Below, in pieces: positions 1 to 9,078 of a stretch of 41,907 nucleotides of DNA (the stretch's first letter is position 1; every line of letters starts with the position of its first letter). The notes under the pieces are model-generated. The model searched no databases. It saw only the letters and a program-made list of their open reading frames with translations, and was not told where the DNA came from. Made by a program: the position numbers and the translations under genes. Origin of the DNA: Arcicella sp. (lineage in GTDB: Bacteria; Bacteroidota; Bacteroidia; Cytophagales; Spirosomataceae); contig JALONS010000007.1 of the NCBI GenBank assembly GCA_025454855.1, positions 1 through 41,907 on the forward strand, written 5' to 3'.

Positions 1-7
1 TCATAAC

Positions 8-967
8 ATGAACCGAATAGACCGTCTTTCCGCCATTTTGATTCAGCTTCAATCTAAAAGAATTGTAAAAGCTCAGGAAATTGCCGAGCGATTCGAGATG
101 TCCCTCCGAACGGTTTATCGAGACATTCGGGCTTTAGAGGAGGCTGGTGTTCCTGTGGTGGGTGAAGCAGGTTTGGGATATTCACTGATGGATGGCTACC
201 GTTTACCTCCTGTAATGTTCACGAAAGAAGAAGCTACTGCTTTTTTGACGGCAGAAAAACTCATTGAAAAATTAGCAGATAATACTACCGACCAGCATTT
301 CAAATCAGCAATGTACAAATTGAGGGCAGTATTGAAAACCACTGAAAAAGATTTATTAGAAGACCTCCACGAACGTATTGAAATCATCGGACACCCCAGC
401 ATTGTGGAAACAAAACCGCAAAACGATGTCTTGCAGGTGATTCTGAAGGCTCTCGCTGAAAAAAGAATCTTAAACCTTCAATATTTTTCTCGCTTAGGCG
501 AAGAACATTCAGAACGCCACATTGAACCCATCGGTATTTGTTACATCAATAACCACTGGCACTTGATTGCTTTTTGCCAACTCCGAAACGATTATCGTGA
601 TTTCAGAGTGGATAGAATTATATCGTTAATGCCTACGAATAAGACGTTTAGAAGCAACACACATCCTTCCCTACAAGATTATCTACAACAAATAGCTTTA
701 CAGCAAAAATTGATTAATATCAAGCTATTGGTTCGTAAATCGGTACTGCGACACATCCAAGAACAAAAATATTTCTATGGTTTTTTCCAAAAGGAATCAT
801 TTGATAATGAACGAGTTACTTTGCATTTCTTAAATACTTCTACCGAAGCCTTTAGCCGTTGGATGCTCATGTTCGGTGATTTTATTGATACTATTTCTCC
901 CGATTCACTCGCCGATGAATTTAAAGGATTGGTCAATAAGCTCCATCAAAAATACGGCAACGCTTAA
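8..967 (+). CDS. HTH/WYL-domain transcriptional regulator (YafY-like)
   Basis: N-terminal HTH 'RIVKAQEIAERFEMSLRTVYRDIRALEEAGVPVVGEAGLGYSL' followed by WYL-type region. Confidence 0.93.
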   Translation: MNRIDRLSAILIQLQSKRIVKAQEIAERFEMSLRTVYRDIRALEEAGVPVVGEAGLGYSLMDGYRLPPVMFTKEEATAFLTAEKLIEKLADNTTDQHFKSAMYKLRAVLKTTEKDLLEDLHERIEIIGHPSIVETKPQNDVLQVILKALAEKRILNLQYFSRLGEEHSERHIEPIGICYINNHWHLIAFCQLRNDYRDFRVDRIISLMPTNKTFRSNTHPSLQDYLQQIALQQKLINIKLLVRKSVLRHIQEQKYFYGFFQKESFDNERVTLHFLNTSTEAFSRWMLMFGDFIDTISPDSLADEFKGLVNKLHQKYGNA

Positions 968-1041
968 ATTTCCGAACCCTACTGACATACTGTTGTCATT
1001 GTGCATTGGTAGCTTTACCGAAAATAAAACTATCAATCATT

Positions 1042-1389
1042 ATGGAAATCAAAACAATTATTTTCTGGATTTTAGTAGCTCTTTTTGTAGCCCCATCCTT
1101 TTATTTTGGCTCAATAAAGATAATGGCACAAAAAGCCAAAATTGAGCAATTTACCGCTTGGGGTTTTCCAATGTGGTTTATGCGTGGCTTGGGCTTCATC
1201 GAAATTGTAGCGGCGGTAGCCATTATTTTTCCGTCCACTCGTCTCTACGGAATCATTACTTGGGCAGTAATCTTGACGGGGGCTATTTACGTAAACCTCA
1301 AAAACCGTGAACCTCGTTCTGAAGTCATTGCTGCGTTAGTCGTATCTGTCCAAGTTATTTTTATTTATCTTTTAGCTTATCATTTCTAA
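1042..1389 (+). CDS. DoxX-like small membrane protein
   Basis: 4 TM-like segments; ATG at 1042 preferred over the non-ATG ORF start at 1006. Confidence 0.75.
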   Translation: MEIKTIIFWILVALFVAPSFYFGSIKIMAQKAKIEQFTAWGFPMWFMRGLGFIEIVAAVAIIFPSTRLYGIITWAVILTGAIYVNLKNREPRSEVIAALVVSVQVIFIYLLAYHF

Positions 1390-1396
1390 GAAAATC

Positions 1397-1849
1397 ATGC
1401 AAAACATCTCATTATCAGAATTTTACATTATCGGTATCTCTCGTCGTACCAACAACCAAAAAGCCAGCGAAGACCTACAACAATTGTGGGGAAAATTCAT
1501 TGGAGAGAATATTATGAATAAAATTCCCGACAAAATTTCATCGGATATTTACGCTATCTACACCGACTACGCAAGCGACCATACTGGCGACTATACTACA
1601 ATTTTAGGTTGTCGGGTAAATTCTTTGGAAGTCATTCCAGATGATATGATTGGCAGAACAATTCCTCCCGACACCTATCAGTTATTCACTGCCAAAGGAA
1701 CGATTCCAGCGAGTGTAGTGAAAACATGGGAAATAATTTGGTCAGAGCCAAATCTAAACCGAAGCTACTCATTTGATTTTGAAGTATATGGCGAAAAATC
1801 TCAACACCCCGAAAGCCCCGAAGTTGATATTTATATTGCAGTAAAGTAA
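1397..1849 (+). CDS. GyrI-like / effector-binding domain protein
   Basis: 150 aa with 'YAIYTDYASDHTGDYTTILGCRV' typical of the AraC_E_bind/GyrI-like fold. Confidence 0.75.
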   Translation: MQNISLSEFYIIGISRRTNNQKASEDLQQLWGKFIGENIMNKIPDKISSDIYAIYTDYASDHTGDYTTILGCRVNSLEVIPDDMIGRTIPPDTYQLFTAKGTIPASVVKTWEIIWSEPNLNRSYSFDFEVYGEKSQHPESPEVDIYIAVK

Positions 1850-1878
1850 GCGAGAGATAACTAAACCACTGGCAATTA

Positions 1879-2391
1879 TCAGAACAAACTTGCTTGATAA
1901 TTGCCTGTATTCTTGGCTTCGTGTTCCAAAAGCCATTTTTTACGCCACAAATCACCACCGTAACCCACCAAAGAACCATTCGACCCAATCACCCGATGAC
2001 AGGGAACAATGATGTTAAATTTATTATTCCCGTTGGTTGTACCTACGGCTCGGATAGCTTTTTCATTACCAATTCTTCGGGAAAGTTCCAGATAGGATAT
2101 AGTTTTACCATAAGGAATATTCTCTAATTCTTTCCAGGCAAGTTTCTGAAAATCAGTACCTTCATGATGAATTTTCAAATCAAAATCACGTCGCTCACCC
2201 TCAAAATATTCATTAATTTGCCGAAGATAATCGTGTATTACTGCGGGTATATACTCGGTTTCTATTTTGCGAGGACTTGGTTTTTTCTGAGCATCCACAA
2301 ACAAAACGGAGGTCAGATATTCTTCAGTAGCCGATATTTCTAATTCTCCCAATGGAGAATCTATGTACTTGGTGAAAATAGTTGTTTGCAT
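1879..2391 (-). CDS. ogt: methylated-DNA--[protein]-cysteine S-methyltransferase
   Basis: active-site motif 'NIIVPCHRVIGSNGSLVGYGGDLWRKKWLLEHE'. Confidence 0.95.
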   Translation of the reverse strand: MQTTIFTKYIDSPLGELEISATEEYLTSVLFVDAQKKPSPRKIETEYIPAVIHDYLRQINEYFEGERRDFDLKIHHEGTDFQKLAWKELENIPYGKTISYLELSRRIGNEKAIRAVGTTNGNNKFNIIVPCHRVIGSNGSLVGYGGDLWRKKWLLEHEAKNTGNYQASLF

Positions 2392-2520
2392 AAAAAACAG
2401 ATTTGGCGGCTACTTGTATAAAATACGAATTCGGAGGTTCTTGTCACATTTCACGCAATTTGCAGATTTTTTTACAGATTTCTATTCCGTATCTTGCGAA
2501 ATACAAATCGAAACGCAAAA

Positions 2521-3401
2521 TGACTTATCATTTACCCACTCCTACTCACTTTTCTTTTCAAGAATGCCTTTGGTTTTTAGACAGAAATTATGATGATTGC
2601 CTGCACGAAGTAACAGCAGATTCCGTCAGGAAATTAATTTTGGTTCAGAATAAACCTACCCTAATTGAAATCAAAAACAGTAACAATCATTTGACTATCA
2701 ACACCTTAACTGGAGAAAACAAACAAGATTTGATTATTGATTTTGTAAAAGAATGGTTCGATATTGACCGAGACCTACGCCCCTTTTATGAGTTGCTAAA
2801 TACTGACCCAACCTTGTCTTACATGACAACCGATTATCATGGTTTACGTCTGTTAGGAATTCCCGATATGTTTGAAGCTCTGTGTTGGTCTATCATTGGT
2901 CAGCAAATAAATTTGACTTTTGCGTACAAACTAAAACGCAGATTTACAGAACATTACGGCTCAAAACTCACCTACGAAGCCAAAGATTACTTTCTATTTC
3001 CCAGTCCAGAAATAGTAGCTTCTCTCAAAGTAGAAGACCTACAACCTTTACAATTTTCCACTCGCAAAGCTGAGTACCTTATTGAGATTGCCCAGCAATT
3101 TATTAAAGGTAATATCTCGAAAGAAAAACTTTCAGCCATGACCACCCCTGAAGCTATAAAGGCGTTAGTGAGTGTGCGAGGTATTGGTGAGTGGACAGCC
3201 AATTATGCTTTGATGAAGTCTCTGAAAAGATTGGAATGTATCACTTACGGCGACGTTGGGTTGTATAATGCCCTCCATCAATTAAAAGGATTTCCCAAAC
3301 GCCCGAGTCGTGAGCAATTGAACGATTTTTTCCAACAGTTTCAACGTTGGGAAGCCTACACAGTATTTTATCTTTGGCGAAGTTTGGCAGTAAAAAAATG
3401 A
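2521..3401 (+). CDS. alkA: DNA-3-methyladenine glycosylase (AlkA-like)
   Basis: HhH-GPD signature 'GIGEWTANYALMKSLKRLECITYGDVGLYNAL'; ATG at 2521 preferred. Confidence 0.9.
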
Positions 3402-3415
3402 TTTCTCAAAAAGTT

Positions 3416-3430
3416 TGGCACGGCATTTGT
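3416..3430 (+). promoter_or_regulatory. sigma54-like -24/-12 promoter (copy 1)
   Basis: TGGCACG-N4-TTGT, compared with consensus TGGCACG-N4-TTGC. Confidence 0.5.
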
Positions 3431-3517
3431 AATACCTAAAATATCCACGCAATGCCGCCACAAAGTGAGGAGTCGAAAGACAAAATTTTAAAAATTCATT
3501 TACCCGTTCCGAAAGTT

Positions 3518-3532
3518 TGGCACGGTAATTGA
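3518..3532 (+). promoter_or_regulatory. sigma54-like -24/-12 promoter (copy 2)
   Basis: TGGCACG-N4-TTGA, 102 bp downstream of copy 1. Confidence 0.5.
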
Positions 3533-3542
3533 AAATCAAAAA

Positions 3543-4176
3543 AGAGGAAGTCTAAACGAAGATTTCTATTATTAACTGACAAAAATCCAATCTTTTTGCC
3601 GCCACGAGAAGTATTTGGGTAAAGCTAATGAGTTTGAGTTTTGGTGATAACTCGCCAAAACTCAAACGAAAAGCCTCGATATAGCTGAACCGAATCTTTG
3701 AAAAATTACCGTGGCGGAATTCATCACACAATTCCTTTCTCGCAGAAATTTTCTGCCTAATTTACCACATTTTTTCAAGTAAAAGTTTCATCAGATATTA
3801 GTTCATCATTGGTTCATTTTAAGAATCAACCGTTGATTACTAATTGTTAAAGCATTCCCCGAAGAAAGCAAAAATTTAAAAATGTTGGCGGACGTTTTTA
3901 GAGGGCAATCTTCGGGAAAGACCTTACGGGGAGGAAAGTTTTGCACGCTGCAATGTGTTGGCGGACGCAAAACGGATGTTGCAAAACGATCAATTCCAAA
4001 TCCGTATTAGCAAAGGACGTGGAGTAAGTTGATTTAAGAAGTTGGCGGACTTTTTGGTCAATCCTCCACCAAACCTTTGTATTTTAGAAGTGTATAATCC
4101 TTACTTTATAAAATTTTTATAATCCAACCCATAATACGAACCCTGTTGAGTTTTACACTTTTCAGGGTTTTTTTAT
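3543..4176 (+). ncRNA. candidate structured non-coding RNA with three UUGGCGGA-loop domains
   Basis: No credible ORF; nested perfect stems 3599-3717; three stem domains 3858-3916, 3938-3987, 4019-4069 each with loop TTGGCGGA; terminator-like hairpin 4140-4170; next gene has its own -7 box. Confidence 0.6.
4138..4176 (+). terminator. Rho-independent-like terminator
   Basis: AACCCTG ... CAGGGTT followed by TTTTTT. Confidence 0.65.
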
Positions 4177-4212
4177 TGTTCATTTCTCTGAAAATTCATC
4201 TCTGAAAACCCG

Positions 4213-4220
4213 TAACTTTG
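4213..4220 (+). promoter_or_regulatory. Bacteroidota -7 box for the TonB receptor gene
   Basis: TAACTTTG matches TAnnTTTG, 19 bp upstream of ATG 4239. Confidence 0.65.
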
Positions 4221-4238
4221 CTGGAAATAATCAACAAA

Positions 4239-6275
4239 ATGTCTAAATCATATCTATTATTCTTTTTCTTACTTTCAGTATCCACTTTTGCCCAAACCGA
4301 CTCTACGCTAAAATCTACCGAGTTACAAGCCATCACGGTGTCGTCTTCACGATTTTCTGCTAAAGACATTCAAACGCCGATGTCCATTACGGTCATTGAC
4401 CAAGCCCGTTTACAGGTTGGACAATCAAAAATCTCTATTTTTGAATCACTGGGAGCAGTTTCGGGAGTTTTTGCCATGAATTCCGAAAATTTTGCTCAAG
4501 ATTTACGCATTTCCATTCGTGGTTTTGGTGCAAGAGCCGCTTTTGGTATCAGAGGATTGAAAATAATTATGGATGGTATTCCAGAATCTATCCCCGATGG
4601 TACTACCAAAGTAGGTAATTTAGATGTTGGCACGATGGAACGCATGGAAGTTATCAAGGGACCCGCATCAGGGTTATACGGAAATGCTTCTGGGGGAGTA
4701 ATCAGTATGTTTTCGGAAACGCCTACGCAACATTTTGCCGAAATACAAGCTAATTTCGGAAGCTATGGCTTACAAAGATACCAATTCAAAACGGGGCAGG
4801 AAGTGGGTAAATTCAGCTACTTTTTTAGTGCTTCTCGCCTGCAAAGTATAGGTTACAGAAAACACAGCGGTTTAGAACGTAATTTTTTAAACGGGAAGTT
4901 TGTTTATAAGTTTTCCGATAAAAATAAATTAACCTTTTTAGCTAATTACATTGATAGCCCCAGAGCCGAAGATGCAGGGGCATTAACTCAAGCCGAAATT
5001 GACACCGACCGCCAACAAGCACGCAGTCAAAATGTTACTTTTGATGCCTCGGAAACCTTTAAACAACAACGAATTGCCCTTATTTATGACCACGCTTTTA
5101 ATGATAAACACCAAATTAACGCACGAATTTTCTATCTGAACCGAGATTTTGCCAACAAACAAGCATTTCAAGCAAGCGGACAAATTGCTTTTCAACGGGA
5201 TTTTGCTGGCGGAGGTTTCAACTACCAATTTTCTACAAAAAGATACCGTTTGAAAACTGGATTAGACCTTGATAATCAACAAGATAATCGCCAGCGATAC
5301 GATAATATCAACAAAGAAAGAGGAACAAAACGCCTTGACCAAGTAGAGACTTTTAATAGTACTGGCGTTTTTCTTTTACAAGAATTTTTATGGAATGATA
5401 AATTAAGATTTTCATTAAATACCCGTTTCGATGATGTTCGATTAGAAATCAACGACCTTTTTTTATCCGATGGCAATCAGTCGGCTACACAATCATTCCA
5501 ACGATTTAGTCCGATGGTTGGAATATCGTACTCTCCTACCGCCAACCAATCTATTTTTACCAACTTTTCAACCAATTTTGAGACCCCATCTCTCAACGAA
5601 TTATCCAATAATCCGAATGGTACTGGCGGTTTTAATCCAAATTTAAACCCGCAGAAATCAAAGAATTTTGAAATAGGTTACAAAGGAATTTTAGGCAAAA
5701 AGTTTAGAGCAGACTTGTCTGTTTTTTACATTGAAGTAGAAGATGAAATAGTACCTTATCAATTACCGAATCAAGTAGGCAGAAACTTTTTCAGAAATGC
5801 GGGTTTATCAGAAAGAAAAGGTATTGAATTAGGACTTACCTATAAAATTCGGGCGGGACTCACCAGTTATTTTAATTACACTTTTTCTGATTTTAAGTAC
5901 CAATCATACCAAACTACCGCAGGGAAATTTGACGGCAATACACTTCCCGGAATTCCTAAACATAATATTTATGGGGAAATTAGATTCTTTCCGAGCAATG
6001 GACTGTTTGCAATCGCCCAAATACGGAGTATCAGTAACATCTACGCCGATGACGCTAATACAACCTTTAACTCAGGCTATACAACGGTCAATGTAAGAGT
6101 TGGTTACAAGAAAAAAACAAGCATTTTTAATGTTGAGCCATTTATAGGAATCAATAATTTATTCAATGAAATTTATAATGCCAATGTGCAAATAAATGCC
6201 ACTGGAAATCGATATTTTGAGCCAGCAGCAGGAAGTTTTATTTTTGGTGGCTTAACGATAGGATTAGGGAAATGA
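4239..6275 (+). CDS. TonB-dependent outer-membrane receptor
   Basis: signal peptide, plug domain ('MSITVIDQARL...SIRGFGARAAFGIRGLKIIMDGIP'), C-terminal beta-barrel; start at MSKSYLL. Confidence 0.93.
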   Translation: MSKSYLLFFFLLSVSTFAQTDSTLKSTELQAITVSSSRFSAKDIQTPMSITVIDQARLQVGQSKISIFESLGAVSGVFAMNSENFAQDLRISIRGFGARAAFGIRGLKIIMDGIPESIPDGTTKVGNLDVGTMERMEVIKGPASGLYGNASGGVISMFSETPTQHFAEIQANFGSYGLQRYQFKTGQEVGKFSYFFSASRLQSIGYRKHSGLERNFLNGKFVYKFSDKNKLTFLANYIDSPRAEDAGALTQAEIDTDRQQARSQNVTFDASETFKQQRIALIYDHAFNDKHQINARIFYLNRDFANKQAFQASGQIAFQRDFAGGGFNYQFSTKRYRLKTGLDLDNQQDNRQRYDNINKERGTKRLDQVETFNSTGVFLLQEFLWNDKLRFSLNTRFDDVRLEINDLFLSDGNQSATQSFQRFSPMVGISYSPTANQSIFTNFSTNFETPSLNELSNNPNGTGGFNPNLNPQKSKNFEIGYKGILGKKFRADLSVFYIEVEDEIVPYQLPNQVGRNFFRNAGLSERKGIELGLTYKIRAGLTSYFNYTFSDFKYQSYQTTAGKFDGNTLPGIPKHNIYGEIRFFPSNGLFAIAQIRSISNIYADDANTTFNSGYTTVNVRVGYKKKTSIFNVEPFIGINNLFNEIYNANVQINATGNRYFEPAAGSFIFGGLTIGLGK

Positions 6276-6511
6276 GTTTTTTGAATTTAATACTTCTTAT
6301 AATCTTTCTGATTGATTAAATAGAGTTTAAGATGTGATAATCAGTGAAAAGATAACAATTGTGAGTAACTATTGAGAATCAGACAATTACCTTAAAAAGG
6401 TATTCCAAGAATATCATCAACTAATTTTAAGTAAATAACTTGCTTTTAATCAGATTAATATGTCCATTCATCCCAATAAAGAATATACTCGTCATAAAAA
6501 TAGGGTATTTT

Positions 6512-6556
6512 TTTAAAATTATAATACATCGTTATACATTGTATTATAATTTTAAA
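6512..6556. promoter_or_regulatory. PadR operator candidate (17-bp perfect inverted repeat, 11-bp spacer)
   Basis: tttaaaattataataca (6512-6528) / tgtattataattttaaa (6540-6556), just upstream of -7 box TATATTTG and the padR ATG. Confidence 0.65.
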
Positions 6557-6568
6557 TATATTTGTTTC

Positions 6569-6892
6569 ATGAAAAATGATTTTTTAAAAAACTGGGACAC
6601 CCAGTTAAAGAAAGGAATGCTATCCTTTTTTGTGTTACAGGCACTCGAACACAAGGAGTGTTACGGGTACGAGCTGATTCAAAATCTGAAGACTTCCATG
6701 GAAATAGAAGTAACAGAAAGCACTATTTACCCACTTTTGATTCGGTTAATGAAAGAAGAGTTGCTGGTGCATCAGTGGGTAGAACAAACCTCTGGAATTC
6801 CAAGGAAGTATTATTTTATTACAGAAGAAGGGAAAAGTAATTTGGTAGAAATGAAGAAAAACATAAGCGTAATCCTTTCAAAAATTAAATAA
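6569..6892 (+). CDS. PadR family transcriptional regulator
   Basis: 'KKGMLSFFVLQALEHKECYGYELIQNL...STIYPLLIRLMKEELL'; ATG at 6569. Confidence 0.93.
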   Translation: MKNDFLKNWDTQLKKGMLSFFVLQALEHKECYGYELIQNLKTSMEIEVTESTIYPLLIRLMKEELLVHQWVEQTSGIPRKYYFITEEGKSNLVEMKKNISVILSKIK

Positions 6893-6894
6893 AA

Positions 6895-7473
6895 ATGAAA
6901 TTAATCGAATTTAAAAATACTGATACACAAAGAATTTACAACGACTATATCAATCGTAGTAAACGGGCTATAAAAATTTTAGCTCCCGAAGACCAAGAAG
7001 ATTGTTTGATGGAAATCAATAGTTACATCTATGAGTATATTCAAAACAATCCACAAGAACAGGAATTGACTGCTATGTTGAATATCTTGGAAAGGTTAGG
7101 AGACCCTGAAATTACGCTTAAAGAGGTAGTGGCAACCAAAAAAATTGACCAAGCCGTTAGGACTTTCAACATCAAGCATTTGATGCAAGCACTTTTGCTA
7201 AATCTACGAAATGGAGTCGTTTATATCATCCTATTTTTAATGGTTTTGTTTGGGGTATGTTTCCCCGTCTTAATCGTTCTCAAATTAATTTATCCAGAAA
7301 AAACAGGATTATACATTGGTGAGCATACTTTTTTCTTCGGCATTGCTACGTCAAAAGAGGGGGTTTCGGAGGTATTAGGTAATTGGTTCATTCCCGTTGT
7401 TATCCTTCTTAGTGTATTATTCTATTTCATTATCATATTTTTACTCAAACTTGTTAAAACCAAAAAACCATGA
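6895..7473 (+). CDS. HAAS/DUF1700-like signaling membrane protein
   Basis: adjacent to padR; alpha-helical N-terminus and C-terminal TM segments. Confidence 0.65.
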   Translation: MKLIEFKNTDTQRIYNDYINRSKRAIKILAPEDQEDCLMEINSYIYEYIQNNPQEQELTAMLNILERLGDPEITLKEVVATKKIDQAVRTFNIKHLMQALLLNLRNGVVYIILFLMVLFGVCFPVLIVLKLIYPEKTGLYIGEHTFFFGIATSKEGVSEVLGNWFIPVVILLSVLFYFIIIFLLKLVKTKKP

Positions 7474-8870
7474 AGAAATTACTTCTAAACATTATTTTCA
7501 GCATTCTCATTGCTACGCCCATTTTCTCCCAAGACATTACTGGACCTTGGAACGGTACTTTGAATGTAGGAGCTGCCAAATTACGAGTTGTACTTAATCT
7601 AACAAAAAATGATAGTGTGTACAAAGCTACTCTCGACAGCCCCGACCAAGGTGCAAAAGGAATTCCTGTACAAACCGTTGATTTTCAAAATTCAAAACTT
7701 CGTTTGGCAATTGCAGCAGCGGGTATAGAGTATTTAGGGGAATTGCAAGGGGAAAAAATCATAGGTACTTTCAAACAAGGTGGTAAAGAATTCCCACTGG
7801 ATTTGAGTAAAGGAAGTATAATTTCCGAAGCACCCAAACGCCCCCAAGAACCCCAAAAGCCTTATCCATATTATTCAGAAGATGTTATTTTTGAGAATAA
7901 CAATGCCCATATTTCTTTAGCGGGTACTCTTACATTACCTACTAAAGAGGGGGTTTTTCCTGCCGTGATTCTGATTTCGGGAAGCGGTCCGCAAAATCGT
8001 GATGAGGAATTATTAGGACACAAACCTTTTTTAGTGATTTCAGATTACTTAACTCGCCGAGGGATTGCTGTCTTGAGATTTGATGACCGAGGTGTAGGAC
8101 AGTCGAAAGGAGTATTCAAAACAGCCACTTCCGCTGACAACGCCAGTGATGTAGAAGCGGGAGTAGCCTATTTGAAAACTCGAAAAGAAATAAAAGAAAT
8201 CGGGTTGATAGGGCATAGTGAAGGTGGCTTGATTGCTCCGATGGTGGCTGCTCAAAACAAAAATGTATCGTTCATTGTAATGCTGGCAGGCACAGGTATC
8301 AGGGGAGATAAGTTATTGTTGATGCAAGAAGAGCTAATCTCACGAGCAAATGGCGTGTCAGAAAAAGACATTCAAACTTCACAAAAAGCTAACAGCAAGG
8401 TATTTGAGATGATTATTAAGTCTGATAATGATGAGCAATTAAAAAGTAATATGACGAAATATTTACAGGAATTTCTTAAAGAAAATCCAGGGGCTGAAAA
8501 ACCTAAAGATATGAAAGATGAAGATTTTATAGCAATGCAAATAAAACAAATGGTGACTCCATGGATGATTTTTTTTATGAAATACGACCCCGTGAACAAT
8601 TTGTCTCTTGTGAAATGTCCAGTGCTGGCACTAAACGGTGAAAAGGATTTGCAAGTACCTCCACAAGAGAACCTAACCGCCATTAAAAACAGCCTAAAAC
8701 AAGCTGGTAATCAAGATATTACTACTAAAATGTATCCTAATTTGAATCACTTATTTCAGGAATGTAAGACTGGAAGTCCAATTGAATACCCAAGCATTGA
8801 GCAGACCTTTTCACCTTTAGTGATGGAAGATTTCACTAACTGGATTAAGGCAAGAACTGGATTAAAGTGA
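7470..8870 (+). CDS. secreted alpha/beta hydrolase
   Basis: signal peptide; 'GLIGHSEGGLIAPMVA' nucleophile elbow. Confidence 0.88.
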   Translation: MKKLLLNIIFSILIATPIFSQDITGPWNGTLNVGAAKLRVVLNLTKNDSVYKATLDSPDQGAKGIPVQTVDFQNSKLRLAIAAAGIEYLGELQGEKIIGTFKQGGKEFPLDLSKGSIISEAPKRPQEPQKPYPYYSEDVIFENNNAHISLAGTLTLPTKEGVFPAVILISGSGPQNRDEELLGHKPFLVISDYLTRRGIAVLRFDDRGVGQSKGVFKTATSADNASDVEAGVAYLKTRKEIKEIGLIGHSEGGLIAPMVAAQNKNVSFIVMLAGTGIRGDKLLLMQEELISRANGVSEKDIQTSQKANSKVFEMIIKSDNDEQLKSNMTKYLQEFLKENPGAEKPKDMKDEDFIAMQIKQMVTPWMIFFMKYDPVNNLSLVKCPVLALNGEKDLQVPPQENLTAIKNSLKQAGNQDITTKMYPNLNHLFQECKTGSPIEYPSIEQTFSPLVMEDFTNWIKARTGLK

Positions 8871-8988
8871 AGTACAGCTTGGTCAGCTCATGAAATAATA
8901 TATAGAAATCGGAGCATTGTTTTTTGATAAAATTGTCCAGATATACTAAACGAATACTTCTGGACCAATATAGTATTTGTACTAAAGT

Positions 8989-9042
8989 GTGGCACGGCTA
9001 AAATTAATGGCTCAAAATTAATAAGTTATTGAGCCGTGCCAC
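8989..9042. terminator. bidirectional hairpin between convergent genes
   Basis: GTGGCACGGCT (8989-8999) / AGCCGTGCCAC (9032-9042), 11-bp perfect. Confidence 0.5.
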
Positions 9043-9078
9043 TGTTTCATCAACACTCCCCCGATTAATTATTAAAAA

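Noticed and set aside
1686-1988. Short antisense ORFs in the supplied track (e.g. 1686-1988, 8372-8683, 14155-14463, 32597-32935)
   Set aside because: They overlap well-supported CDS on the other strand and show no domain or promoter evidence.
3931-3938. GAGGAAAG in the ncRNA region, resembling RNase P RNA conserved region I
   Set aside because: The expected continuation (UCCGGGC-like) and the 3' partner ACAGAA...GCUUA are absent; the fold seen is three separate stem domains.
4061-4071. CCTCCACCA-like end suggesting tmRNA
   Set aside because: No tRNA-like T-arm (GGTTCGA) or paired acceptor 5' end; CTCCAC is already paired with GTGGAG.
3543-4238. Riboswitch (e.g. cobalamin) leader of the TonB receptor
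   Set aside because: No B12-box-like core seen, and the receptor has its own -7 box (TAACTTTG) downstream of the terminator.
8990-9004. Third sigma54-like promoter at TGGCACGGCTAAAAT
   Set aside because: No TTG at the -12 position; the sequence is the arm of an 11-bp dyad between convergent genes.
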